Shown: positions 1-7,275 of the stretch, piece after piece
Layout of the letters: the number at the start of each line of letters is the position of its first letter
Position numbering within the stretch: position 1 is the first letter of the stretch
From: Streptomyces phaeochromogenes
GTDB lineage: Bacteria; Actinomycetota; Actinomycetes; Streptomycetales; Streptomycetaceae
Direction: 5' to 3'
Length of the DNA stretch: 38,489 nucleotides
Assembly (NCBI RefSeq): GCF_001418655.1
Contig: NZ_LIQZ01000046.1
Span: forward strand, 1 to 38,489
Notes under the pieces: generated by a model
The model's database searches: none
The model's input: the letters and a program-made list of their open reading frames with translations, nothing else
Told to the model about the DNA's origin: nothing
Made by a program: the position numbers and the translations under genes

Positions 1-909
1 GGGTGGGCGGGTCTTGGACGAATTTGACCTCGTGGGGACGGCCAAGGCGCCTTCCACTCGGCGGGCGGCCATCATCTGGCCGGGGGTGGTGCCGGCGATG
101 GCGCGGAACTCGCGGTTGAGGTGGGCCTGGTCGTAGAAGCCGCAGGCCGTTGAGATCTCGGTGAGGCTCGCGGCCCCGCGGTTGAGCATCGCGACGGCGT
201 GGCGGAAGCGAAGGACACGGGCGGACGCCTTCGGTGCCAGCCCGATCTGCTGGGTGAAGCGGCGGATCAAGTACCCCTGGCTCCACCCCACTTCCGCGGC
301 GATACGGGCGATCGGGATCGCCCCCGCGCTGCCCGAGAGCAGTTGCCAGGCATGGCGGACCTCGGGCGAGGGCTCCGGGCCGTCCCCGAGCCGGTCCAGC
401 AGCGCCTCGTCCAGCAGGTCGAACCTGGCCGCCCAGTCCGGGGTGGACGCCAGCCGTTCCACCAGCACCCGGGCCTCGGGCCCCAGCACGTCCCGGATCT
501 CGACGGCCAGGTTCGTCAGCTCGCTCATCGGCATGCCGAACAGCCGGTACGCGCCCAGCGGTGTGAACTCGACCCGGATCGCCTCCTGGCCGCCGGGATG
601 CACACAGATCGCGGGCCGGTCCTCCAGCCCCACCACCAGCGACCCGATGCTCCCGCTGTCCCCGCCCGCTACACCCAACCGCCTGACCTGGGAAAACGGC
701 TCCGCGAGGCTGATCAACAGGGTCGCACGACCGGTCGGCACCAACCGCGCCTCGTACGGCGAGGTCATCGCTTCCCAGTAGCCGACATAACTGCGCAGGA
801 ACGGCCGCAACCCCGGGTGCCAGGGCCGTGTGACCCGCCACAGTCCACCGATCCGCGCGACGTCGACCGCACCCGTACGCAGCGTGCCGCCCCGTGCACC
901 TTGAAGCAC
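1..909 (-). CDS. AraC-family transcriptional regulator (3' end cut by window)
   Basis: The reading frame is open from a GTG at 909 to the first base of the window, 303 codons without a stop, so the C-terminus is missing or nearly complete. The GTG is preceded by GAGGGGAG six bases upstream. The C-terminal part has the two helix-turn-helix units of the AraC family: one around IARIAAEVGWSQGYLIRRF and the second around LTEISTACGFYDQAHLNREF, followed by the usual GTTPGQM. The N-terminal 150 or so residues would be the sensor domain; the ligand is not evident. No obvious target gene lies beside it, since the downstream side is outside the window. The family call is firm and the role unknown. Confidence 0.88.
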   Translation of the reverse strand, partial: MLQGARGGTLRTGAVDVARIGGLWRVTRPWHPGLRPFLRSYVGYWEAMTSPYEARLVPTGRATLLISLAEPFSQVRRLGVAGGDSGSIGSLVVGLEDRPAICVHPGGQEAIRVEFTPLGAYRLFGMPMSELTNLAVEIRDVLGPEARVLVERLASTPDWAARFDLLDEALLDRLGDGPEPSPEVRHAWQLLSGSAGAIPIARIAAEVGWSQGYLIRRFTQQIGLAPKASARVLRFRHAVAMLNRGAASLTEISTACGFYDQAHLNREFRAIAGTTPGQMMAARRVEGALAVPTRSNSSKTRPP

Positions 910-980
910 CAAAGGCTCCCCTCACCCCGAGGGACCGCCACCGCCCCGAGCAGACCGCCTGGCAGCTCTGCAGCACCCTC

Positions 981-1013
981 GTCCGCTGTCCGGTTCCGCC
1001 GTCCGGTTCCGCT
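981..1013. repeat. Short tandem repeat between genes
   Basis: Two 13-base units, GTCCGGTTCCGCC at 988-1000 and GTCCGGTTCCGCT at 1001-1013, follow a partial unit GTCCGCT at 981-987. They lie in the 180-base gap upstream of the AraC-type gene. They may be slippage products or regulator half-sites; nothing in the sequence decides. Confidence 0.55.
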
Positions 1014-1088
1014 GTCCCGTGCCCGGTGTAGCAGCCGATCGTTCCGCCGTTCCGCGTGTTTCACAGTACCCACGTGGCCGCACCGAAC

Positions 1089-1821
1089 TCACGCGCCACG
1101 ACGCCAAGTTGAGATGCCGGGCAGCGAGGCCGCCAGATGTTCCCACGCCGCGTGCACGTCCTCCCCGACCATCCCGAACTGCGTGACGACCGCGACGCAC
1201 CGCCCGTCCTCGTCGTCGAGTTCGAGCGCCGAGGTCGGGCCGTGGGCCGCCGTGGAGCGGACGAGGTGGCAGGCCCGTACTCCCGCGAGGTCGATCTCCA
1301 CCGAGCTCTCCGCGACCGCCGCGAACACCCGCCCGCCGACGGTCCGGTCGGTGACGTGGACACGGCCGCCACACGCCTGCATGGCCGCCGGGGCGAACAC
1401 CGCGACGCCGATCGGCAGTCCGACGGAGCAGACGTGGTCGAGGACGGCGGGTACGACACCGACCTCGATCGGCCGGTGCTCGCCGCGGTAGCGGTGGAAA
1501 GCCTCGCGCCGGGCCGCTCCGCCGTCCGCCAACACCGCGTCGAATTGCGCCAGTTGGTCGCCGTCCTCCCACGCCGGTACGCGCTCCGGTACGTCGGGAA
1601 CCATGGGCGGCCCGTCGGGAATCACGTGCGGCCTGGCGGCCGACGCCCCCGCCGACACCCTCGGCGGAGGTGCCGCCGCGGTGCGGGATGGCGCGGAGCG
1701 CTTCGTCGCCCTTGCGGATGACGTCGTGGCTCGGTGCCCCGTCGAGACGGATGATGAAGCCGACGCCACAGGCGCTGTGCTCGCGGGCAGGGTCGTACAG
1801 ACCGAAGGTGGGGCGCTTCAA
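1089..1821 (-). pseudogene. Frameshifted gene: glutamate-synthase-like N-terminus joined to a HemS/ChuX-like domain
   Basis: A TTG at 1821, seven bases after AGAGGA, opens a frame beginning LKRPTFGLYDPAREHSACG, then GVGF and later PHRGGTSAEGVG. This resembles the first ~50 residues of glutamate synthase large subunits, including the cysteine that is the class II amidotransferase nucleophile. The frame then degenerates, while the frame one base later carries typical codon usage from about 1645 to the stop at 1089. Its C-terminal half (VEIDLAGVRACHLVRSTAAH, then TSALELDDEDGR) resembles HemS/ChuX heme-utilisation proteins. Removing one base from the C5 run at 1646-1650 would join both parts into about 243 residues. 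This is either a real frameshift or a sequencing error. Only the N-terminal resemblance to glutamate synthase is clear; the heme link is an inference helped by the iron box upstream. Confidence 0.55.
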
Positions 1822-1964
1822 GTGCGGGTCCTCTGAGCGGGTTGCGGCTGGGGGTGCCTCCCAGGTCCTCAGGGAACTGGGGGAGGACGGCCAGGCTGCG
1901 TCGGTGAAGCGCTCGCCGCGGGCGGACCGGTGTGACGGCCGGGGCCCTGAGTGGTGCGAATGGG

Positions 1965-1983
1965 AACGGTAAGGCTTACCTAA
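1965..1983 (-). promoter_or_regulatory. Probable iron box (DmdR/IdeR-type operator)
   Basis: On the minus strand the site reads TTAGGTAAGCCTTACCGTT, close to the actinobacterial iron-box consensus TTAGGTTAGGCTAACCTAA (13-14 of 19 positions) with a perfect GGTAAG-C-CTTACC core. It lies about 145 bases upstream of the TTG at 1821, so iron-dependent repression of that gene is likely. The remaining sequence between 1822 and 2110 shows no other gene. Confidence 0.7.
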
Positions 1984-2110
1984 CTTCCATCGCAAGTGTG
2001 CGCCCTGCATCGACCCTGCCCGGACGTGCGTGTTCCCGGCCGCACGGCCCGCCGGGCCGCGGAGCGCGTCTCACCTGGTGGTCGGCGACGCGCAGTGCGC
2101 CCGTACGCCG

Positions 2111-2761
2111 TCAGGTCCGGGCCGGCCCGTCCGGCGTCGCGCGCAGATGCGCGATGCCGGTGTCGAGCGCCGCCTTGAGGTGGGTCGAGTCGCCCGTGGA
2201 CATCATGATGGTCACGCCTCCCTGGATGCCCGCCAGCAGCGCCGCGGCGGTCCGGTCCACGTCGAGGGCCGGTGACACCAGGCCCTTCGCCTGGAGGGCG
2301 CGCATGCCGCGGGCGAGCTGCTCCTGCCACTGGCGCATCAGCTCGGTCACGATCGCCCGTGCGCCGGGGCGTGACCTTCCGACCTGCAGGAACAGTGCAC
2401 CCAAGGGGCAGTGGTCGCCCTGGAGTTCATAGCGTTCCACCACCAGCTCCCGCCACTGCCGCCAGGACTCCCACGAGTCCAGGCGTCCCAGGTGCGGCTG
2501 CTGGTCCTCCAGGACGCGGTCCGCCTCGAACTGGGCCACCGCCAGCAGCAGTTCGTCCTTGCCGTCGGGGAAGTAGTGGAACAGCTGGCTCTTGCTCGTG
2601 CCGGTGCGGGCGCGGATGTCGTCGAGCGTCGTGAAGGCGACACCCTGCTCGCGCAGCACCTCGGCCGCGCCCTCGACGATGCGGGCCCGTGTGGCGCGGC
2701 CCTTCGCGGTCGGTGCGGGCGGTGTGGTGGGCAGGGTCGGCGGGGTGGGAGCGTGCGGCAT
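2111..2761 (-). CDS. TetR/AcrR-family repressor
   Basis: The 216-residue protein has the TetR DNA-binding domain near its N-terminus (RATRARIVEGAAEVLREQG, then FTTLDDIRARTGTSKSQLFH and YFPDGKDELL). The larger C-terminal domain, including the CPLGALFLQVGR segment, would bind the ligand and form the dimer. I chose the ATG at 2761 because AGGAGG lies nine bases before it. An upstream ATG at 2791 would add ten residues. The gene is divergent from the short-chain dehydrogenase at 2878, and a 5-6-5 inverted repeat lies in the gap between them. The usual arrangement is repression of the neighbour and of itself. The inducer is unknown. Confidence 0.9.
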   Translation of the reverse strand: MPHAPTPPTLPTTPPAPTAKGRATRARIVEGAAEVLREQGVAFTTLDDIRARTGTSKSQLFHYFPDGKDELLLAVAQFEADRVLEDQQPHLGRLDSWESWRQWRELVVERYELQGDHCPLGALFLQVGRSRPGARAIVTELMRQWQEQLARGMRALQAKGLVSPALDVDRTAAALLAGIQGGVTIMMSTGDSTHLKAALDTGIAHLRATPDGPART

Positions 2762-2809
2762 CCTGTCCGGCCTCCTCTCCTCGTCCGTCATCTCACGGTA
2801 CGCCCATTC

Positions 2810-2825
2810 TGGACTTGCTGGTCCA
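2810..2825. promoter_or_regulatory. Candidate TetR operator in divergent promoter
   Basis: TGGAC-TTGCTG-GTCCA is a perfect 5-base inverted repeat with a 6-base spacer, midway between the divergent TetR-type and dehydrogenase genes. Position and symmetry suit binding by the TetR dimer. No convincing -10 or -35 element was fixed for either gene. Confidence 0.5.
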
Positions 2826-2877
2826 TTTTCTGCGACGCACAGTGGTCCGCACACTGCGAGAAGAGGGAGATCACGTC

Positions 2878-3648
2878 ATGGGTGAACGACTGCGGAACAA
2901 GACGGCGCTGGTCACGGGGTCGACCAGCAATATCGGGCAGGCGATCGCGGAGGCGATCGCCGCCGAGGGGGCCCACGTCATCGTGTCCGGGCGGAACCGG
3001 GAACGGGGGGCACGGGTCGTCGAGGGTATTCGGGCGTCCGGCGGCCGGGCGGATTTCCTGGTGGCGGACCTCGACGGCAGCAAGGAGGCCTCCCAGGGCC
3101 TGGCCGACCGGGCCCGTGAGACCTTGGGCGGGCGGATCGACATCCTGGTGAACAACGCCGGCATCTACCCGGCCCCCGGAACCGTCGACACCGACGAGAA
3201 GACGTTCGACCAGGTCTTCGGAGTGAACGTGAAGGCGCCGTTCTTCCTCACCGCGGCCGTCGTCCCGGCCATGGCGGAGTCCGGTGGCGGGGCGGTCATC
3301 AACCTCGGCTCGTGGATCGCGCGCCTGGGTGTTCCCGTCGGCGCGCTCTACAGCTCCACCAAGGGGGCCATGGAGACGCTCACCCGGGCATGGGCGGCGG
3401 AGTTCGGCCCCATGGGCGTGCGCGTGAACGCCGTCTCACCGGGCGTGATCCTGCCCCCGGCCCCGGAAGGCGGCGAGCCCCACCCCGGCGAGATCATGAT
3501 GAAGGGCACCCCGGCCGGCGGCATCGGCACGCCGGACGCCATCGCGCATGCCGTGGTCTGGCTGGCCGGCGACGAAGCGGCCTTCGTGCACGGAACCGTG
3601 GTGGACGTCGACGGAGGCAGGACAGGCGTCGCCGTCATCGCGGCGTAG
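2878..3648 (+). CDS. Short-chain dehydrogenase/reductase (SDR)
   Basis: The protein has 256 residues, the normal length for a classical SDR. It shows the nucleotide-binding TGSTSNIG motif near residue 13, the NNAG motif, and a Tyr-X-X-X-Lys pair in ALYSSTKGA. The catalytic serine region is INLGSWIARLG. The C-terminal part has the standard VNAVSPGVI and DVDGG segments. The ATG at 2878 follows an AAGAGGGAGA ribosome-binding site. The first motif differs from the usual TGxxxGIG by Asn in place of Gly, a common variant. It should reduce or oxidise an alcohol/ketone with NAD(P)H; the substrate is not predictable. The divergent TetR gene probably controls it. Confidence 0.92.
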   Translation: MGERLRNKTALVTGSTSNIGQAIAEAIAAEGAHVIVSGRNRERGARVVEGIRASGGRADFLVADLDGSKEASQGLADRARETLGGRIDILVNNAGIYPAPGTVDTDEKTFDQVFGVNVKAPFFLTAAVVPAMAESGGGAVINLGSWIARLGVPVGALYSSTKGAMETLTRAWAAEFGPMGVRVNAVSPGVILPPAPEGGEPHPGEIMMKGTPAGGIGTPDAIAHAVVWLAGDEAAFVHGTVVDVDGGRTGVAVIAA

Positions 3649-3664
3649 GGCGCGGATCAGGGGC

Positions 3665-4435
3665 TCAGCACACCGGGAAGCCGAAGGAGTACCCCTGCTC
3701 CTTGAGCCGGGGGAGGATCCGGTCCAGGGCCTCGACGGTCTGGGAGCGGTCGCCTCCCGCGTCGTGGAAGAGGAGCGTCGGCCCGTTCGGCACCTCCTGC
3801 TCGACGGTGGCGACGATGGCGTCCGTGCCGGGCCGCTCGAAGTCCTTGCTGTCCACGTTCCAGCCCAGCGGGCGCATGCCGCGGGAGGCGGCGAGCTTGC
3901 GGCTGTACGGGGTGAAGGCCCCGCCGGGCGCCCGGTAGTACATCGGGCGTACGCCCCCGGAGGCCTTGGTGATCATGCGTTCGGCGTCGAGGATCTGCTT
4001 CGACTGGTAGGTCTGGGAGTTCTTGTCCATGGTGGTGTCGTGCGACACCGAGTGGTCGCACAGCCGGTGCCCGGCGGCGACCACCTTCTTCACGAGGTCC
4101 GGGTGGGCCTGCGCCTGCGTGCCCACCATGCAGAACGTGGCCTTCACCCCGTACTCCCGCAGTACGTCGAGGACTTGGGGCGTCCACACGGGGTCGGGGC
4201 CGTCGTCGATGGTGATGTTGACGCCGCGCGCGCCCTTGTCCGAGGCGTGCGCGATGGTCACCGCGACCGGCTTGACGGCACCGGCCGGCTTGGCCGACGC
4301 GGGCGTCTTCGAGGAGCCGCCCACGGAACCGGCCTGCGCGGACCACGCCGAGGCGCCCCCGGCGGCCAACGCCACCCCGAGCGCCGCGCCGAGCACCTTG
4401 CCGTACCAGCCTCGCCCGCCGCCGTGTCGTGCCAT
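3665..4435 (-). CDS. Secreted polysaccharide deacetylase (NodB-like, CE4)
   Basis: This 256-residue protein carries a NodB-homology domain. The metal and catalytic motifs are visible in order: ITIDDGPDP (TFDDGP-type, with the first Asp pair), HSVSHDT (two metal-binding histidines), RAPGG, GWNVDSKDF and LLFHDAGGD. An N-terminal hydrophobic stretch (GKVLGAALGVALAAGGASAW) predicts a signal peptide or anchor. I took the ATG at 4435 as start; a GTG at 4489 is possible but would put 18 polar residues before the signal. The enzyme probably removes acetyl groups from cell-wall or extracellular polysaccharide. It is convergent with the dehydrogenase gene, with only 16 bases between them. Confidence 0.9.
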   Translation of the reverse strand: MARHGGGRGWYGKVLGAALGVALAAGGASAWSAQAGSVGGSSKTPASAKPAGAVKPVAVTIAHASDKGARGVNITIDDGPDPVWTPQVLDVLREYGVKATFCMVGTQAQAHPDLVKKVVAAGHRLCDHSVSHDTTMDKNSQTYQSKQILDAERMITKASGGVRPMYYRAPGGAFTPYSRKLAASRGMRPLGWNVDSKDFERPGTDAIVATVEQEVPNGPTLLFHDAGGDRSQTVEALDRILPRLKEQGYSFGFPVC

Positions 4436-4679
4436 GTCCGCCTCGCTTCCCGCAGTTCCTCGCCGATTCCCTGGTCGACGCGCGACCACCGATAAGGACG
4501 AGGAACGGCGGCCACCGGATCCGTCCGTTACCGATCAAGGACAATCCCGGAGTGGTTCCCGGACAACTGAGCCGCCGGCAGGCGGAATTGGGGCGGCGGA
4601 ACCGTTTCACCTAGGTGCCGTGTCCTCCTCCGCGGAAGGTGGTTCCACGCCACGGAGCCACCCGTGAAGGGGGCCGGCC

Positions 4680-5126
4680 ATGGGGCAGGTACGCGAGGGG
4701 GCACGGTTGGGAGCTTGGGCCGTCGCAGGGGTCATCGGCCTGGCGGTGGTGTACGTGATCGGGGTGTTCGCCTTCGGCGGCGCGGGGTGGATCACCGCCC
4801 CGTTCCGCGGTGAGGCGGAGAAGCGCAACAACACGGTCGGCTCGGGCGAGTTCCGGCAGACCACGTACGAGGAGTTCTTCGATCTGTGCGAGGCCGTGCA
4901 GAACGCCGAAGGCACGATCCAGGTGCTCCAGGAGGAGCGGAAGGCCGCTTCGGAGACCCGCACGACGCAGATCGACCAGTCGGTCACCGCGCTGAAGGCC
5001 ACGCGGATCGAGTCGGTCAACGACTACAACTCGAAGGCCGCCCAGGAACACCGCGCGCCCTTCCGTGACAAGGACCTGCCGTACCGGCTGGACGTCGACG
5101 CCGAGCGCACGACATGCACCAACTGA
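4680..5126 (+). CDS. Small membrane protein with coiled-coil tail, unknown function
   Basis: The 148-residue product has one strong transmembrane segment near residues 10-36 (AVAGVIGLAVVYVIGVFAFG) and then a charged region rich in Glu, Lys, Gln and Ala (about residues 65-115) that could form a coiled coil. The ATG at 4680 sits six bases after AAGGGGG. The next gene, a lipoprotein, starts 34 bases downstream on the same strand, so the two are probably cotranscribed and both face the cell envelope. I do not recognise the family. Confidence 0.75.
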   Translation: MGQVREGARLGAWAVAGVIGLAVVYVIGVFAFGGAGWITAPFRGEAEKRNNTVGSGEFRQTTYEEFFDLCEAVQNAEGTIQVLQEERKAASETRTTQIDQSVTALKATRIESVNDYNSKAAQEHRAPFRDKDLPYRLDVDAERTTCTN

Positions 5127-5160
5127 TCCCCGTCTCCTCCCAGGGAAGAGGGAGTACCGC

Positions 5161-5718
5161 ATGAGGAAGTTCGTACGTACGGCCCTGGCACCCGTCGTCG
5201 CGCTCGTCGTGGGCCTCGCCCTGACGTCCTGCACCGACTCCAGCCAGGACAAGGAGAACAAGGCCAAGCAGAAGGGCTACGACCACCTGGTGGCCCAGCA
5301 GCCGGCGGGCCGTATGGAGTACTCACCGACCCGCGAGGCGATCAACCAGTGGGTCAAGACGTGGGGGAAGCGCGGCAAGCTCTCGTACGTCTACATCCAG
5401 AACGCCAACGGCGAGTACGGGTACTTCATCATGAAGGGCCTGCCGGTGCCGCGCTGCAAGATGCTCACCCCGACGGAGAAGGTGGAGCACTCCGACGGCG
5501 GTGTCGCGGTTCTCGCGCAGCCCGGCATGGACGGCACGTACACGACGGGGTCCACCTGCAACGCGTACTACGGCTTCGACGCCACGACGAACGCGTACAT
5601 GGAGTTCACGGTCGGCACGAACCAGTCGTTCTTCCTGTTCGACAAGCCCATGTCGATGCCGGAGTACGCCAGCGCCAAGCAGCTGGGGCCGACCTCGGTG
5701 AAGGACGTCCCGAAGTAA
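5161..5718 (+). CDS. Putative lipoprotein, unknown function
   Basis: The 185-residue protein begins MRKFVRTALAPVVALVVGLA and has a lipobox LTSC directly after this, so it should be lipid anchored on the outer face of the membrane. The body (YVYIQNANGEYGYFIMKGLP, then paired cysteines near RCKML and STCNAYYGF) resembles a secreted beta-rich domain; the two later cysteines could form a disulphide. The ATG at 5161 follows GAAGAGGGAG. It forms a pair with the membrane protein at 4680. The terminator at 5730 follows the stop. I do not recognise a named family. Confidence 0.8.
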   Translation: MRKFVRTALAPVVALVVGLALTSCTDSSQDKENKAKQKGYDHLVAQQPAGRMEYSPTREAINQWVKTWGKRGKLSYVYIQNANGEYGYFIMKGLPVPRCKMLTPTEKVEHSDGGVAVLAQPGMDGTYTTGSTCNAYYGFDATTNAYMEFTVGTNQSFFLFDKPMSMPEYASAKQLGPTSVKDVPK

Positions 5719-5729
5719 CCCCGGGCGGT

Positions 5730-5760
5730 CGGGGGCCGGTTGGAAGTGTTCCGGCCCCCG
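5730..5760. terminator. Hairpin terminator, probably bidirectional
   Basis: CGGGGGCCGG (5730-5739) pairs perfectly with CCGGCCCCCG (5751-5760) across an 11-base loop. It lies between the convergent lipoprotein gene at 5161 and the L,D-transpeptidase gene ending at 5807. No T run follows, as is usual in streptomycetes. Confidence 0.75.
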
Positions 5761-5806
5761 CGTCCCGTCGGGCCGCAGAAGCCGTTGCGGCCGCCCGGAC
5801 CACCGC

Positions 5807-7030
5807 TCAGCGCAGCGCGCTCTTCTGCTGCCACTCGCTCCACGAGAGGTTCCACGCGCCGAAGCCGTTCCCGGGCGCGACCACGCCCTTGGTGTCCTTG
5901 CCGGTGATCTCGAACGGGTCGCCGGGCCGCACCTGCCCGTAGAACCAGGCCGCGTTCGCGTCGCTCATCCCTATGCACCCGGAACTCTGGTTGGAGTTGC
6001 CGAAGTAGCGGGCGTTCCACGGGGCGGCGTGCGCGTACATGCCCGACCAGGTCAGCCGCATCGAGTGCTCGACCATCTTGTCGTAGGCGTTGCCCAGGCC
6101 CACGGTCTCGGAGTTCATGTTGATCGTGCCCTCCTTGGCCATGAGTACGGCGGTTCCGCGCCAGGAGCGTTTGTCACCGCCGGGCGTGCCGCCGGAGACC
6201 GGTATGCGCCGGACCGTCTCGCCGTCGCGTACGAGGGTGAGCTGGTGGCGGTCGAGGTCGACCTTGGCGATCTGCCGGGCGCCGATGGTGAAGGTGGTCT
6301 CGTAGTCGCGTACGAACCAGCCGCCGGCCGCGCCCGAATCGGTGCCGTTCAGCTCGGCGTTGAGCGTGACCTTGGTCCCGGGCTTCCAGTACGCCTTGGG
6401 CCGCCAGTCCACCCGGTCGCGGCCCGACCAGTCGGTCAGCCAGCCCCAGGAGCCCTCGGTGTCGTTCGAGGTGGTGACCCTGAGCTGCTTCTCGACCTCG
6501 GCCTTGTTCTTGACCGGATTGTCGAAGACCAGGGAGAGCGGCTGCGCGACGCCGACGGTGGAGGCGGCGCCCGGCCGCCAGTCGACCTTGTTGACCTTGT
6601 CCGCCCCGGCCGTGGTGAACGTGGCCTTCGTGCTCTTGGCGGTTCCGCCCTCGGACTTGGCCGCCGCCGTCACCGTGTACGCCGCTCCGGGTGCGGCCTT
6701 GCGGTCGGACACCCACGACCGGCCGTCGGAGGCGGCCTTCCCGGCGAGCTTGTGACCCTCGGCGTCGGTCACGCTCACCGAGGTGAGCCTGCCGCCCGCG
6801 GCCGTGACCCGCACGGGCTCGCCCGCCGGGACCCGTTCTCCCGCGGGCGTGACGGTGACCTCGACAGGGCGGTCGTCGGCCCTCGGCTTGGCGTCCGTCT
6901 CGGTGCCCGGGTCGCCGGTGTTCGAGGTGCAGGCGGCGAGCGGCGCCAGCAGGGCGGCCGTGGCGGCGGCCACGACGGCGGCCCGGACGCGGGCATGGGC
7001 GAGTACGCGGGTACGGGGCGACCGGGACAA
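5807..7030 (-). CDS. L,D-transpeptidase lipoprotein
   Basis: The 407-residue protein has a signal sequence ending in a lipobox LAAC around residue 34, two Ig-like regions (about residues 55-145 and 150-250) and a C-terminal YkuD domain. The catalytic segment reads HAAPWN and later SSGCIGMS, so the nucleophilic cysteine and the upstream histidine are present. Most family members have SHGC; here Ser replaces that His. This is the actinobacterial LdtMt2-like architecture that makes 3-3 cross-links in peptidoglycan outside the membrane. The start is a TTG at 7030, five bases after GGAGG. The gene is divergent from the FemX-MurJ operon, a fitting neighbour for cell-wall work. Confidence 0.9.
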   Translation of the reverse strand: MSRSPRTRVLAHARVRAAVVAAATAALLAPLAACTSNTGDPGTETDAKPRADDRPVEVTVTPAGERVPAGEPVRVTAAGGRLTSVSVTDAEGHKLAGKAASDGRSWVSDRKAAPGAAYTVTAAAKSEGGTAKSTKATFTTAGADKVNKVDWRPGAASTVGVAQPLSLVFDNPVKNKAEVEKQLRVTTSNDTEGSWGWLTDWSGRDRVDWRPKAYWKPGTKVTLNAELNGTDSGAAGGWFVRDYETTFTIGARQIAKVDLDRHQLTLVRDGETVRRIPVSGGTPGGDKRSWRGTAVLMAKEGTINMNSETVGLGNAYDKMVEHSMRLTWSGMYAHAAPWNARYFGNSNQSSGCIGMSDANAAWFYGQVRPGDPFEITGKDTKGVVAPGNGFGAWNLSWSEWQQKSALR

Positions 7031-7065
7031 CGGAACCTCCGGGAAGGACGAGAACGGGGTGGGCC

Positions 7066-7088
7066 AGAGTCGGCGATGTCGTGACTCT
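7066..7088. promoter_or_regulatory. Inverted repeat upstream of the L,D-transpeptidase gene
   Basis: AGAGTC (7066-7071) and GACTCT (7083-7088) are perfect inverted arms separated by 11 bases, 36 bases upstream of the TTG start at 7030. It could be an operator or a leader hairpin. The sequence alone does not separate these. Confidence 0.4.
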
Positions 7089-7147
7089 AGAGCCGGAAAA
7101 CCCGAGGTCAGCCGCTGTGGAGCTATGTGACGGCGACTGGTGAGGAA

Positions 7148-7193
7148 CGGTCATGGTCCGGTCACATTCGCCGGACGGGGCGGTCATGGTCCG
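7148..7193. repeat. 13-base direct repeat in the promoter region of the FemX-MurJ operon
   Basis: CGGTCATGGTCCG occurs at 7148-7160 and again at 7181-7193. The starts are 33 bases apart, about three helical turns, so a regulator could bind both copies on one face. The repeats lie 83-128 bases upstream of the GTG at 7276 and also in the divergent gap with the L,D-transpeptidase gene. Confidence 0.55.
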
Positions 7194-7275
7194 CTGTGAG
7201 CATCCTTTGCGACCCCGTGAAAAGGCCCGCGAAACGGCCTGCGAATCGGCCCGGGGAGAAGGAGAGGAACGGACT

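Noticed and set aside
1061..2010. A complete glutamate synthase large subunit gene
   Set aside because: Only about 50 N-terminal residues match; real subunits have about 1500 residues and the frame changes after this segment.
3657..4610. A second minus-strand frame covering the deacetylase region
   Set aside because: An Arg-rich shadow. The deacetylase frame has all NodB motifs in order.
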